From Symbiodinium natans (Eukaryota > Sar > Dinophyceae > Suessiales > Symbiodiniaceae): a stretch of DNA of 64,000 nt. The DNA is taken from NCBI GenBank assembly GCA_905221605.1, contig CAJNDS010001413.1, positions 501,501-565,500 on the forward strand, written 5' to 3'. The notes below the pieces were generated by a model, which did no database searches, was not told the DNA's origin, and saw nothing but the letters and a program-made list of their open reading frames with translations. The position numbers were made by a program, and so were the translations under genes. Shown here in pieces: positions 6,831 to 16,436 of the stretch. The stretch's first letter is position 1, and every line of letters starts with the position of its first letter.

Positions 6831-8987
6831 TCATGTGGATGCTCTGGGTGCGCTCAGCGCGTCTAAGGCAGCCACCATACCGCCTTTCGAGGTGATCAGT
6901 TCACCACGAAAACATGTCGAGCATCGTGTCCATTTCGACACAGAGCCCTCAGGAAGATACAGGTAGGCATTCCCACCCGTTCTACGCGAGCACTTGGTCA
7001 TCTCCGAGCCTTGCACCGCCTTGTGCAGCATCTTCGAACCTCTGTGCTGCCATAACGGGCCCGGCACATCAAAACTTTGGGCAGCTCCGGCATTCCGGAG
7101 GATGCCCTCCTCGGCAATCGATTGCCCTGAGGACGCATTGCTGTCACTTGAGCTACTGCTATCTGACTCATCGCTACTTGCACCCCCTGCATCGCGCTCA
7201 CACTCAACGCCGGGCAGGGCAGTGTTGTCAGGCAAGGCACCCCCCCAGGAGGGAGGGGATGTCTCATCATCGTGAACATCAGCATGATCCCGAACTCCAC
7301 CTTCCATAAACTCGCCAGGTGCATCCTGTGCAAGAAGCGGGCTCTCCGGAAACTCCTGTGGGGAGCGAGCGGCGCACGCACCAGCCTCTGGGCCCAACAT
7401 ATCGCTGGGAGACACGGCAGGTTCACTGGCAAGGATCCCACGTCGCTTCGGGTTATCAAAACGAAAGTCTGCATGTGAAGGTGCAAAAGCGGCGCAGTCG
7501 GACAACCAACCCGACCTGGAGGCATCTGGTTTGAACACCCCTGCTTTGATTTCCTTCAGCATGGCGACATAGGAGCGCAGCGGTGCGCTGAGAAGTTCAC
7601 GTGAGTAGACTGCACGCGATTTGGACCCAGTGACATGGTGACCCAACATCAAACAATCGAACTCGGGCAAACCCCTCTTGCCACACCAGTTCAGAGTGGT
7701 GACCTTGAGGGAGTGTGATGATACCCCTGAAGAAGCATCCACTTCCAAGGCACTCCGCAGGATGGCTGACGCCTCTGCGCTGCTGCATTTCCGCTTAGAG
7801 ACCCCTGAAAAACCCGGAACCCTCACCAAAGGTCCTAAGGGAGATGCATCCCACGGAAACCCAAGTTCGACGCCTGCTTGGTACCATGCACTGGCCCAGT
7901 CATGGCCTGACAAGCCGAACATGGGGGCAACCAGTGGCATGGCACGCTTGGCAGCTTTCTTGCAATTCCTAGTCTTGTGATGGGAGGTCTGTGCTTCAAT
8001 AAAACCTTCAGTAGGAGCCCCACATTCATCAAACAAGATAAAGTCAAGCAAGCGATGATCGGACCACCTCGATCTAGAGTATAACGTGAAGAGCATCCCG
8101 CCCAAAAGGAACTTGTCTTGCACACAAGTCTCGCTGGAGGTCGTTCGAATTTCAAGTTGGATGACTTGCTCAACACGCAATGCTGTGGCTTGCTTCAGGG
8201 GACCACTATCAGCAATCAGCCTCTTCGCCCTGCCCTGAAGGCGCCTGTCGCTCAAGATCTCAGCACTAAAGGGGATGTCAACCACATGATGCGCAAAATT
8301 GATGGCCTGAAACAGAGTAGCAGTGGCACTTGCATACCCTTTAGTACCCTTTAGTGACTCGATATAACACGAAAGAGACTTGATGCTCCAGGGCCACGGG
8401 GACTTGCCTTGCTCTACATGCCACCGGAAGCAACGCAACAAGTCATTGGCTCTCTTTGACGCTGTTCTAGGTGCCTTCAACCCCAAGACATCACGGATGA
8501 TGTCTTCCCGAGCATTGCCGTCCTCGGACCAGAAGCTGTCCTGAAGCATGGCACCTGTGCTTCCCTGGTGCTCGCACAAAATGAACACAGTAACCCACTT
8601 ACTCAAAGCGGTGTTCCAAAGGTGCTCATCACTGTCAGCATTTTCATCTCTGGAAGCTTTAGCAGAACACTCATGAAACAAATGCGCATGCTTGCGTTTC
8701 CCAGAAGCACTCTGCACGGGCGCAGGTTCCGGCGGAGGGGAGGCAACCCCAGGTATGGGCACAAGAGAAGGTTGCCTCAGCACTGGTGGAGACAACACCC
8801 CGGCCATTCCCTCACCAAAGATGGCATTGAACGATCCGGTTTCCCAAGGGAACTTAGGCATGTTGTCAGGAATTGCAGCAAGCTGTGCCTCCACAAGCAA
8901 CCTGTCGATGTCAAAGCAGCTAACCTCCCCCCCTTGAGAAGCTGATGTAGACATGGGCGGTGCGGAACTTGAGCCGGGTGCGGACAT
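6831..8987 (-). CDS. Tyrosine recombinase of element A
   Basis: Integrates the circular cDNA by DNA strand exchange, replacing the integrase used by LTR elements. ATG at 8987, 718 residues. Box I is YSRSRWSDHRLL (about 303-314, R307 the likely catalytic Arg). A downstream SHHKT gives a candidate Lys. Box II is SSHSLKVTTLNW with H425 and K428, where most tyrosine recombinases have HxxR. LGHH (448-451) and AVYSRE (nucleophile Y461) complete the set. The block FKPDASRSGW after the Tyr is also found in element B (FPDQTRSGHF). The tail from about 500 is low-complexity and acidic, then ends in a Cys-containing segment (C...CSTCF) resembling that at B's C-terminus (QCSKCF). First gene of the element; no frame damage seen. 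Confidence 0.85.
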   Translation of the reverse strand: MSAPGSSSAPPMSTSASQGGEVSCFDIDRLLVEAQLAAIPDNMPKFPWETGSFNAIFGEGMAGVLSPPVLRQPSLVPIPGVASPPPEPAPVQSASGKRKHAHLFHECSAKASRDENADSDEHLWNTALSKWVTVFILCEHQGSTGAMLQDSFWSEDGNAREDIIRDVLGLKAPRTASKRANDLLRCFRWHVEQGKSPWPWSIKSLSCYIESLKGTKGYASATATLFQAINFAHHVVDIPFSAEILSDRRLQGRAKRLIADSGPLKQATALRVEQVIQLEIRTTSSETCVQDKFLLGGMLFTLYSRSRWSDHRLLDFILFDECGAPTEGFIEAQTSHHKTRNCKKAAKRAMPLVAPMFGLSGHDWASAWYQAGVELGFPWDASPLGPLVRVPGFSGVSKRKCSSAEASAILRSALEVDASSGVSSHSLKVTTLNWCGKRGLPEFDCLMLGHHVTGSKSRAVYSRELLSAPLRSYVAMLKEIKAGVFKPDASRSGWLSDCAAFAPSHADFRFDNPKRRGILASEPAVSPSDMLGPEAGACAARSPQEFPESPLLAQDAPGEFMEGGVRDHADVHDDETSPPSWGGALPDNTALPGVECERDAGGASSDESDSSSSSDSNASSGQSIAEEGILRNAGAAQSFDVPGPLWQHRGSKMLHKAVQGSEMTKCSRRTGGNAYLYLPEGSVSKWTRCSTCFRGELITSKGGMVAALDALSAPRAST

Positions 8988-9457
8988 CAGACGGCACTCT
9001 GATCAAGCAGACAGCTGCAAGAGCTGTCGGGTGCACGCGTGGATCCTGTGGCCACTGCAAGCCAAACGGAACCAAGCCTGGGGACTAAGGCACAAGAAAA
9101 TCCTGGAGCCCTCCGCAGTTGACAACAGAACCCCGGAAAAGGAGCTCTCGAGCACGTAACTGAAAAGGTCAGGGGGCGCAGCCACTCGGCGCTCAAGCAG
9201 GTCAAGACGGAAGCAGCGAGGCCGGATGAGGACTGCTTGGAATGCAACACGCTGAGGCAGAGGCGGCCAATCCCAGCTGATGCTCGAATCGCTCGAAGAC
9301 GAGCTGGTGTCCATCCGCTGAGACCACCCGGGGTCTCAGCTTGCACGACCCCTAGAGGGAAGACCCTTAGCGCCCAGGACCTCCAGAGCAGCGGCACCCT
9401 TACGAGATTAGCGGAGCCCCAACAAAATTTTGATCCTCTGAGCTGCACACAGCCACA
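8988..9457 (-). other. 5' leader of element A
   Basis: Untranslated leader upstream of the recombinase ATG. Its first part (9457-9423, minus) repeats the 35-bp exon start TGTGGCTGTGTGC... found after the acceptor in A1 and A2. An open minus frame runs through it, but its first part simply translates the terminal repeat and I see no domain. Confidence 0.5.
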
Positions 9458-9473
9458 CTTGAGCCAAAATGGC
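9458..9473 (-). other. Spliced-leader relic (dinoflagellate SL, 3' 16 nt)
   Basis: The minus strand reads GCCATTTTGGCTCAAG, identical to the last 16 nt of the conserved 22-nt dinoflagellate spliced leader. It is followed at once by TGTGGCTGTGTGC, which in repeats A1 and A2 directly follows CGCAG. Thus an mRNA of this element was trans-spliced at that AG, and its cDNA was fixed in the genome. Similar relics are known in dinoflagellate retroposed genes. Confidence 0.85.
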
Positions 9474-9630
9474 ATTTTGATCCTCTGAGCTGCACACAGC
9501 CACACTGCGACGGAGAGATCAAAATTCACATGGTGAACAAATCAATCATGTTCATGAAAATTCATGCACCCATGACTTGCAAAAGTATAAAATGAAAATA
9601 AGGTGCTGTCTCGCTTGCGAGAAGGCGCTC
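9474..9630 (-). repeat. A1 split direct repeat of element A (promoter/outron candidate)
   Basis: Matches A2 (930-1085). Being at the 5' end of the minus-strand element, it should hold the promoter and the outron that is removed by trans-splicing. It includes an AT-rich stretch with a TATA-like tract and the acceptor CGCAG before TGTGGCTG. The hairpin TCTCGC-TT-GCGAGA lies near 9609-9622. At 9630/9631 it abuts element B's RNase H with no duplicated host bases beyond an AT dinucleotide. Confidence 0.75.
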
Positions 9631-11602
9631 ATTCCAGGAAGTTTGCTTCATCCACCAACATTCCAGCTACTCCTTTCTTGGCAGATCCCGAGATGTAGGC
9701 GTGTCGGGCCGCATCGTTATCGAGGTAGATGATTACCCCAGTTCCAGCAGTCGCTCCATGCTGGGAATACGATTCAGCAAAGGCTGCAGTCTTGCCTGTC
9801 AGCAACTTTAAACCAACCAAAACCCCAAGCATTTCCAGCTCATAGATAATGGTTTGCTCTTCCTCTGTGGATAGCACTTGAGTTTGGAGTTCTGAGATCG
9901 GCACACTGAAGAACGACAGCGCTGTCCCACTCCCTGTAAGGAGCACACCACCTAAGCCACCAGACCTTGTCTCGGTTTCGAAGGCTGCATCGGTAAGTAT
10001 CATGAACGATCTGCATGACACCTGTCCCACCAACCTGGGCTGAGCAGCGTCTAAGAACTTGCAAAAATCTTCCAAAAGGTCTTTGGTGTATCCCGGAATT
10101 TTTCGCCTCCCACCATAGGCATGTCTCGTGATCTCAACCAGACATCTCCTGCCCAACCTTCCGAAGAACTGAGCTTGTGCAAACTGTAATCGGCCCCTCA
10201 ATTGCAAGGCCTCCTTCTGGCCCATCAAACCATTCTCCAGGAAACCTCTGATGGCTGTGACCAACTCCCGACGCCTTCGTTCGGTGTTCTTGACTTTTAG
10301 GACCACTGTCCCAGTTTGGTCCAGCTCAAACAAAACGCCCAAAGCTTCGAAACTTGTGCTCCACTCCGTAGTCTTGTCTGATGACAGCTTCCAACCTAAC
10401 AGTTTCATGACCTCATCGAAGGTATACCCACATGAACTCCTGTCACCACTCAACGCGAAGAGAACAAAGTCGTCAAAGTAATTCGTCGTAGGGATTCTGG
10501 CTCCTTTCACCAGGATCGTCCAAAGCGCCCTCGCAACCCTCAAGAAGAAGTTTGCTGCTTTCGTGGAACCAAAAGGCACTGCCAGTTGCTGGAACAGTTT
10601 GGGCTTCCCCTCGACCGGGTCGTACACTGCTAAGTATGAAAATCTCAAACTTTCATCTGAAATGGCCAACTGTCGATAGGCGCTTTTAAGGTCAGCCGTC
10701 TTCCCGAAGAGTTCCAACAGTCCTTTTTTCCTAGCTGCCTTCGACAGCTTGGTGATTAGGAGTGCGATCTCATCGATTGAATGTGTAACAGGTTTCTCGG
10801 AGACGGTGACCGTGTCATTAATGAGACTGGAAGAATAGTTGTCGATAGGTCGGAGTTTGCCTCCCTGCATCAGAGGGAATCGGGAACTCACCAAACAACC
10901 TTTGGGGAGATGGCAAACGTCGAAAGGTCCTGCGAGATGACCCTTCTCAACCTCCTCTAACATTTTCTCCCACAACAGCGTGTCCATGTTTCTATCACCA
11001 CTGGATATTGTCCTGGCGAAAATCTGTTCACACACCTGTTCGGACATGTCCACGAGTTGTTCAATGTCCATCCTGGCTGGCTTCAGCTTCGCATCCAAAA
11101 CTCCCGTCACTGGGATAGGGCCTGCGAGCGTGGCTCCCTGAATGAGCTCCTGCACCACGCCCATATCATCATATTGAATGTCTTGAAGCATTTCTTGGAA
11201 GAGGAGGATACGTTTCGGTCCGAGGATCGCTCCTCGATGGGTGGACATGCCAGCCTTCAGCTGTGCTTCCTCTGGTTCCAGTTCTTTGGCTCTTCTAGCC
11301 CATTTCTCAAGGTAAAACTTTCTCTGGGACCTCACCGAACCTGGACGATGTACAAGTTGCTCGATCAACTTCTCTAATGGTTTGTTGCACTTAGATAGCT
11401 GATGATAAGGGTGTCCTAGCTTTGCTGCCTTTCCAATAAATTCAATCGGATCCCAAGGAATCCCCACTCTCAGCACTGAGGCACCATCCAGTTGCTGCAT
11501 TTCCTGCTGAAGTTGCGGGCTCAAGTTCCCCCCTGTCTGAGTCCGACAGAAGCTGGGAATCCACCGGCAGGGCGGCCATCCCCGGCAACACTCGGACGCC
11601 AT
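9631..11602 (-). pseudogene. Reverse transcriptase - RNase H of element B (split by insertion of A)
   Basis: Numbered from 11602: N-terminal block VGIPWDPIEFIGKAAKLGHP (46-65); fingers SSRFPLMQGGKLRPIDNYS; polymerase Asp in ADLKSAYRQ (D304); catalytic YFDDF (375-379); RNase H Asp in LTDAAF (D538), acidic YELEML (about 587-592) and YLDNDAA (D628). The protein is cut at residue 657 by a stop created at the junction with element A. The missing end, with the last catalytic Asp, is at 443-618. The frame opens without ATG and overlaps the upstream methyltransferase-like ORF, so a one-base shift between 11442 and 11602 probably split a single polyprotein. Confidence 0.85.
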
Positions 11603-12692
11603 CCGGAATCTGCCACTCCTGCTTGAGACGCTTGCGTCCTGAGAAAGGGTCCTCAGTCACTGATCTAGGCAGCAGCACATAGACGACCACCTTCCATTCC
11701 GGCATGACCTCATTTAAATGCCCTCGAGGTTGGTGCATGGCCGACACTCGAATGGCTTTATTGGCCAAAGAAGGGTTTTGGCACAGAAGTTTTCTCGCTG
11801 TGACGCCAGCCGCGAAGACCTCAGCCAATGCAGTCGCAAAACCTCGGGGGTAAGCCCCCGAGGAGGTCTCCGGTGTTGTCGACTTCCCTGCCGGTTCTCG
11901 CCCTTCACGCCTAACCGTGGTGATTTCAGGGAGGTTCGACATCACAAAACTCCGCTGCTGACTCGCAGGAATCCAGCATCCCCACTCCACTTCGATCCAA
12001 TGGGGTGCCTGCTGAGCGTCTGGAAGTTGGTTCAAATTTTCCCAAAATGGGGACTTGCAAGAGCCTTCTACCACTAACGGCAAGTCTCTATCGAGGCATC
12101 CATTGATAACCGCGAAAACAAATGCCGCAGAGATGGGGTCCAAGGTGAGCTTTGGTATGCAAATCAGCACCCCCGCAATCTTTCGTTTGTCCAACCAAGT
12201 AAGAACAGAATCACAAGCCGTCCGAGAGGACAGGTCCATTTGCAAAACAGGTGCGGACTTGTGTTTAACACGATCCACTCCATAAGCAAAGTAACCCTGC
12301 GCGAGCAGAGCTGCAGCCACACGGGCCTGCCCAGCAAAACATTGAAGGATCGCACGGGTAGGTCCCCCGTGCTGTTCGTTCGAGAAAACTTGTTGCGGCT
12401 CTGTAGCCGGAGAACACTGCTCGCTCCGAGAAGATGTCTCCTCGCCGGTCTGGAAAACTGGCAGCGTTGTGGCCGACGGCATCGGAGCCATCGAAAAAGA
12501 ACATTCAACATCACACTCAAAACCTTCGGCAACCCCAACTGCAGATACGGGGTCCAATCCCGCACCTGAAGGTAAGGCCTCCATACCGACCTCCTGGGCC
12601 GAAGCAGAGATGACGCCACTAACGGATTCATCCTGAGGAACCATCTCAACATCCTGAGCCAGCGAAGTCTCATCAAGACCAGGATCACCTAG
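11442..12692 (-). CDS. Degenerate C5-methyltransferase-like domain of element B
   Basis: Begins in frame directly after the Gag TGA. Numbered from 12644: LQCFAGQARVAAALLAQGYF (100-119) with YGVDR is a good match to SAM-binding motifs I and II of cytosine-5 methyltransferases. VLICIPKLTLD (159-169) replaces the PPC catalytic loop. VEGSCKSPFW (192-201) stands for the ENP-x-S-x-FW block, and SQQRSFVMSNLP resembles motif VIII. GAYPRGFATALAEVFA is the usual domain end in this family. After it there is no oxygenase-like HxD segment, unlike element A. Probably a structural or regulatory remnant; methylation activity is doubtful without PPC. Confidence 0.5.
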   Translation of the reverse strand, partial: LGDPGLDETSLAQDVEMVPQDESVSGVISASAQEVGMEALPSGAGLDPVSAVGVAEGFECDVECSFSMAPMPSATTLPVFQTGEETSSRSEQCSPATEPQQVFSNEQHGGPTRAILQCFAGQARVAAALLAQGYFAYGVDRVKHKSAPVLQMDLSSRTACDSVLTWLDKRKIAGVLICIPKLTLDPISAAFVFAVINGCLDRDLPLVVEGSCKSPFWENLNQLPDAQQAPHWIEVEWGCWIPASQQRSFVMSNLPEITTVRREGREPAGKSTTPETSSGAYPRGFATALAEVFAAGVTARKLLCQNPSLANKAIRVSAMHQPRGHLNEVMPEWKVVVYVLLPRSVTEDPFSGRKRLKQEWQIPDGVRVLPGMAALPVDSQLLSDSDRGELEPATSAGNAATGWCLSAESGDSLGSD

Positions 12693-12695
12693 TCA
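12690..12695 (-). promoter_or_regulatory. In-frame UGA-CUA-G at Gag/Pol junction of element B
   Basis: Gag ends in TGA (12695-12693), followed by CTAG. The frame continues open for hundreds of codons into the methyltransferase-like domain. Position, frame relation and the TGA CTA hexamer all match element A, although the surrounding proteins differ. Confidence 0.65.
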
Positions 12696-13969
12696 CAGCT
12701 TCTTAGGCTTCAACGGGCACTTGGTAACCGGGCGGTCACCACCACACTTGTAGATGATGCACCCATGATCACCCCTCTGACAATTGGCGTCCGTGCACCC
12801 GCTGAGGTTGAAACCGTAGCAGACCTTGTTGCCCTTCTTGTTCCATGCGGACGCTCCCTGGTAACGCAGGCCCTCGGGTAGCCATTCTGACTTGCCAGCC
12901 CCGTAACCTTTCCCTATGCCAGCCTTCTCCTTGCCCTTGGGCGAGGGTTTGCCCTTCCCTGGCCATGACTCGAGGCCCCTAGGGCTCCAAAAAGACTTCC
13001 CCTTGCCCGGCTTGCCCTTGTTCGGAGCATGCTCGTACGGATGACTACGGTTGCCTTTTCCCAATCGCAACTTTCCTCCACCTTCAAAATCCCCCAAAGG
13101 AAGGAGCGCAACGATCAAATCGTAATCCTGCAGCACCGAAGATATCCTGGCATCCAAAGGCAAAGTCCCCGATGCGTCTGCACGAACCTCTGCTCCTGCC
13201 TCGGACATCTTTGCGAACGCCAACTTGTCAGCTCGCAGAATCTGCCTCAAGGAAACCTTACGATAACCTTGTTGAGCTGGTTTGGTGAGGTACTTGAAAA
13301 GCGAGGAGACGTAGGCCTCATGCTTGTCCCAACTAATCAACCTGGCGAATGCATATGCAACTCCTCGCCGTCTAAGGGCGTTTAACACCTGGAGGGATCC
13401 CTCTATGTCACGATCTTCCATGCCAGAGGACTCCGTAACTTTGAGTTTGCCCCCTTCGAGGGAGAGGCTGGTGGTCAACGGCTTCAAGTTCTGAACTTCC
13501 TCCTCGCGGCTGTGGCAATGTGCTTAAGGCATCGGTTTTCCCACTGCTGAACGGTCATGTCCAACAAGGCATGACTAGGCTCTAACTGGCCAGTCAGGGA
13601 AATCCCCGAAAGCTGAGTGCGCAACTGGTCCATGCGTGCATTGCGCTCAGCGAGTCCCACCTTCTTAGGTGAAACACCTTCGGATGGTTCTGCCATGTCC
13701 TTGAGGGAGGCTACCAACATCGTCTGGGCCTCAAGAATCAACCGTCTCAGTGATGCCTTCTCGCCCACCGTAAGGTCCGCCAATACTGACGTGCTCCATG
13801 TGTCGAAGTCAGATTGAGCCAGGAGTTGCCCCGGCTGGCCCACGCAAAAAGCTAACTGAGCCAAGGTTTTGACCCCTTTGGCAGTCAGTGCGTCAACGAC
13901 CCGCTTGGTTAACAAAATCTCCTCTGCTCGCTGGAGGAAGTAAGGGGCCGAATCCACTGAACTTGTCAT
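12693..13969 (-). pseudogene. gag: Gag of element B with CCCH-like zinc finger (frameshift near 13485)
   Basis: The N-terminal half (ATG region at 13969, to 13484) includes a block ending QWENRCLKHIATAARRK and then loses its frame. The C-terminal half continues from about 13487 in another frame with the Gag block QILRADKLAF and LPLDARI shared with element A. It then has a Gly/Lys/Pro-rich linker and CYGFNLSGCTDANCQRGDH, a zinc finger of the form C-x7-C-x4-C-x4-H, followed by a second Cys pair. A single-base indel near 13485 explains the break. It ends in TGA CTA G in frame with the next domain. Confidence 0.75.
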
Positions 13970-14114
13970 GGCCGCTACAAGCTAGACGAGCCAAACAAAC
14001 ACTCGCAAGCAGAGATCTCACACCTGAGTCTGCGAGATGGCATGACGGCAAACTCACCCTGTTATTTTCCAACGGAGCTCGGGCTCACCACCTCCCCATC
14101 AGGGGAAACTGGCT

Positions 14115-14902
14115 CTAAGAAAAACATTTAGAACACTGAGGATAAGCATGTGCCCTAACCATAGGGACGCGGCGGTAATGATCTCCAAAAGCTCTACCGC
14201 ACAAAAACAAAGCAGACCCAAGTGTGGTTCTGTGCAAGACCTGACTTGTAGGGTGAGCCCAGTACGAGGGACTCTCCGAATTATCCTCCTCTGAATCAGA
14301 AGCATTTGAAACAACAGCCAAGGCAGCGTCCTGATCGTCGGCCGTGTCCCCCTGAGTGGTTTCATCATCTCCAGGTGCAACCGCAGCGGATTCCATGATC
14401 TTTTGACGGTTCCAGCCTTGAGCAAAGTGGCCGCTCCTAGTTTGGTCAGGAAAAAATTTTCCTGACGCCACCGCTTCCAGGATAATGATGTACTCACGCA
14501 ACGCAGCACTCTGCAGCTCCCGACCGTACACCGCGTCTGATCCTGTAGCAGCGTCAGCGTGATGACCAAGAACACGCTTAGTCTCCCTCAGCATGCCGAA
14601 TTTGGAGCACCACACCAGGGTGGTCGCCTTGAGAGAATGACTAGACAATGGCTTCTCTGAATCAGGACGAGGAAGCAGAAAACGCAGCCAGCGGGTCACT
14701 TCACTAGATGACAGGGGGTCCGAAGACCAACTACCATCCGGCCGGGGGCCGGCAGGAAAGGGGCATCAATCCCATCATTCGGCAACCCAGCTTCATCTCT
14801 CAACTCCAGCAGCAGTTGTCCCAACGGGACTTTAGCAATACCAATTCCCGGAATGAAGTGGCGAAAAGCCAAGCTCTGCGCACGCTGAGATTGACCGACC
14901 AA
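14115..14902 (-). pseudogene. C-terminal half of tyrosine recombinase, element B
   Basis: From 14699 down: SSHSLKATTLVW supplies box II (H and K), RVLGHH the third motif and AVYGRE the nucleophilic Tyr, followed by FPDQTRSGHF. Upstream, in a second frame (14902-14696), the segment ending LPAPGR corresponds to the linker before box II. A frameshift near 14700 joins them. Box I with the first Arg is absent, so this copy cannot recombine. The C-terminus ends in QCSKCFS, matching the Cys motif at the end of element A's enzyme. Confidence 0.75.
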
Positions 14903-15217
14903 GCAGCCACGTGAACCAGATCCGCACGGATGGAAGCCAAGAAATTGGTCGCAATCGGCTCCATCCAGGCCATGCTGTTGGGCGGCTGTTCAAGCGAAAC
15001 CTGCGCACCGCAGGAGAAACTGACATGCAAGAGCTGAACGCAGCGCACAAAGATCAAGTGACTCTCCTGAACTCTGAGAGCCTGGGATGCCGACAGATCG
15101 GGGAGGCCGTTCAGAAAAGCCGGAGTCCGAAGCGCTTTCGGGCCTTTAGGAAAGAGTTTCAGGCGAGAGTACTCTCTGCATGGAGGGGCAGCATGCGCAA
15201 GGGCCACCTGGCGCGAT
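14800..15217 (-). pseudogene. Methyltransferase-like fragment with intact PPC loop, 5' end of element B
   Basis: The open frame contains HAAPPCREYSRLK and later VSLEQPPNSMAW. These fit the catalytic Pro-Pro-Cys loop (motif IV) and the ENP-type block (motif VI) of cytosine-5 methyltransferase-like proteins. The motif-I half is missing because the element is cut at 15217. The first 28 residues of the ORF (from 15303) are translated satellite and do not belong to it. It precedes the recombinase piece, so in the intact element a methyltransferase-like domain probably preceded the recombinase domain. A shift around 14900 changes frame. Confidence 0.6.
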
Positions 15218-16436
15218 GAGTCCATTTCCCCTTGTAAACACAAAGGCTTGAAGGCCCCAGAGTCTGCAGGAAGCTTGAAAGCCCCTGACCTGTAGAACTG
15301 CAAATTAAAAAACCAGGTGTCACATGCTCCGCGCTGTAGGAAAAGCTGGATTTTTCCGCCAGTCTAATTTCATGAAAACTAGTACTACACGCTCCGCACT
15401 GTGGGAAAAGCTGGATTTCGCCTCGGGTGTAATTTCATCAAAACTGGTACTACACGCTCCGCGCTGGGGAAAAACCACAGTGTACTACATGAATGCATAG
15501 TTTTTTCAAAACTTTAAGGTTCATGTAATGTTTCTACTTGGAATCAAGGTACTACACGCTGTTTTCCCGCATTTTTTGAGTGTAGTACTCGTGTACAGGT
15601 CTGCTACACGCGCTTTCTCAAGGGTTATACGGTTTACCAGTCTTTCAAATACTCAAGTAAGGCCTCACAATCCCCTTCAAGGGCTCCAAAACCTCATCAG
15701 GACCTCCCAGAGCCTTTTTTCCAACTTTTGCGGGCTGCCCGTTGGAAAAATCGCTGAAAAACGTGGTATCGCGCGGGTCCACATTCAGGACCGACAAACG
15801 ACGAGAAACATAGGACGCATCAGAGTACCCCCCCAGTCCCCCCAGTGGCAACCTGAATGGCGCCTATATGAATAAGTAAAGGCCCACCACCGACCGCTTG
15901 CCACGCAGCGGTGCATTTTTATTGTCTTATGTCGGGAGCGGTCCTCACGTCGGGCAAAATTTCGGCGAGCTTCAAAAGTGTGTCTTCTCATCAGAAATCG
16001 CACAGTTTTTGGCCTTCATTTTGAGGCCAGAAATTGGATCCCAAATCTGGGTCTGCCTGATTCGAAACTCTTAGAGAAGATCCCATTTCGGGCTTCGCTT
16101 TGGGGCCCAAAAATAGGACCCCAGAATGGGCCGTGAAACGTGGCAAGTGTGCTTTCAATTTTGCGGAGACACGCAAAGCATGCACCACATGTTTGGGTCG
16201 GGCGCAAAGATTGTCAGCGGTCGCTTAAGACTGTTGGCAATAGCGTTATCACGGAACAAGTATTGCACATGACAAGCTGAATTGCAACTGCGGGGGCACT
16301 CAAACGTGTCCTACGCTTCTTGTGTCTTTCTGGGGTCGGATTTGGCTTCACTTGAGGCACATTCTCCAAACCCCCAGCAAAGGGCCTACCTTGTCCCACA
16401 TCAATAAGTGTTGTCGAAAATCCCCTTTCCCCAATG
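15218..16436 (+). repeat. Orphan partial copy of the 1.7-kb satellite unit
   Basis: Nearly identical to 39540-40748 in the array, from GAGTCCATTTCC to CCCCAATG. It lacks the CTGCAG-rich part and the second half of the 17-bp hairpin. It begins exactly where element B is truncated and ends where the 201-bp repeat T1 begins. Its small ORFs (for example 15528-15875) are the same repeat translations found in every array unit, so I do not call genes. Confidence 0.9.

Larger units (their letters stand above)
619..9630 (-). mobile_element. Element A: tyrosine-recombinase retroelement with split direct repeats (PAT/Ngaro-like layout)
   Basis: On the minus strand the order is A1 repeat (9630-9474), leader with spliced-leader relic, tyrosine recombinase ORF, Gag, in-frame TGA, methyltransferase-like domain, oxygenase-like domain, reverse transcriptase/RNase H, B1 repeat (1372-1086), A2 repeat (1085-930) and B2 repeat (905-619). 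A1 matches A2 and B1 matches B2, the split-direct-repeat arrangement known for PAT and Ngaro elements of the DIRS order. The element interrupts element B's RNase H with no target-site duplication, as expected for tyrosine-recombinase integration. Two frameshifts in the second gene suggest this copy is no longer autonomous. Size is about 9.0 kb. Family assignment rests on motifs and layout; no database search was possible. Confidence 0.85.
9631..15217 (-). mobile_element. Element B: older tyrosine-recombinase retroelement, interrupted by A and 5'-truncated
   Basis: Minus-strand order: methyltransferase-like fragment, C-terminal half of a tyrosine recombinase, Gag (frameshifted), TGA, methyltransferase-like domain, reverse transcriptase/RNase H. 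The 3' end continues at 618-1, on the far side of element A. The 5' end stops at 15217 where satellite sequence begins, so the start of the element, including the recombinase box I Arg, is missing. It is related to A in Gag, recombinase and reverse transcriptase but clearly diverged, and it lacks the oxygenase-like segment. At least three frameshifts are visible, so it is a dead copy. Confidence 0.85.
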
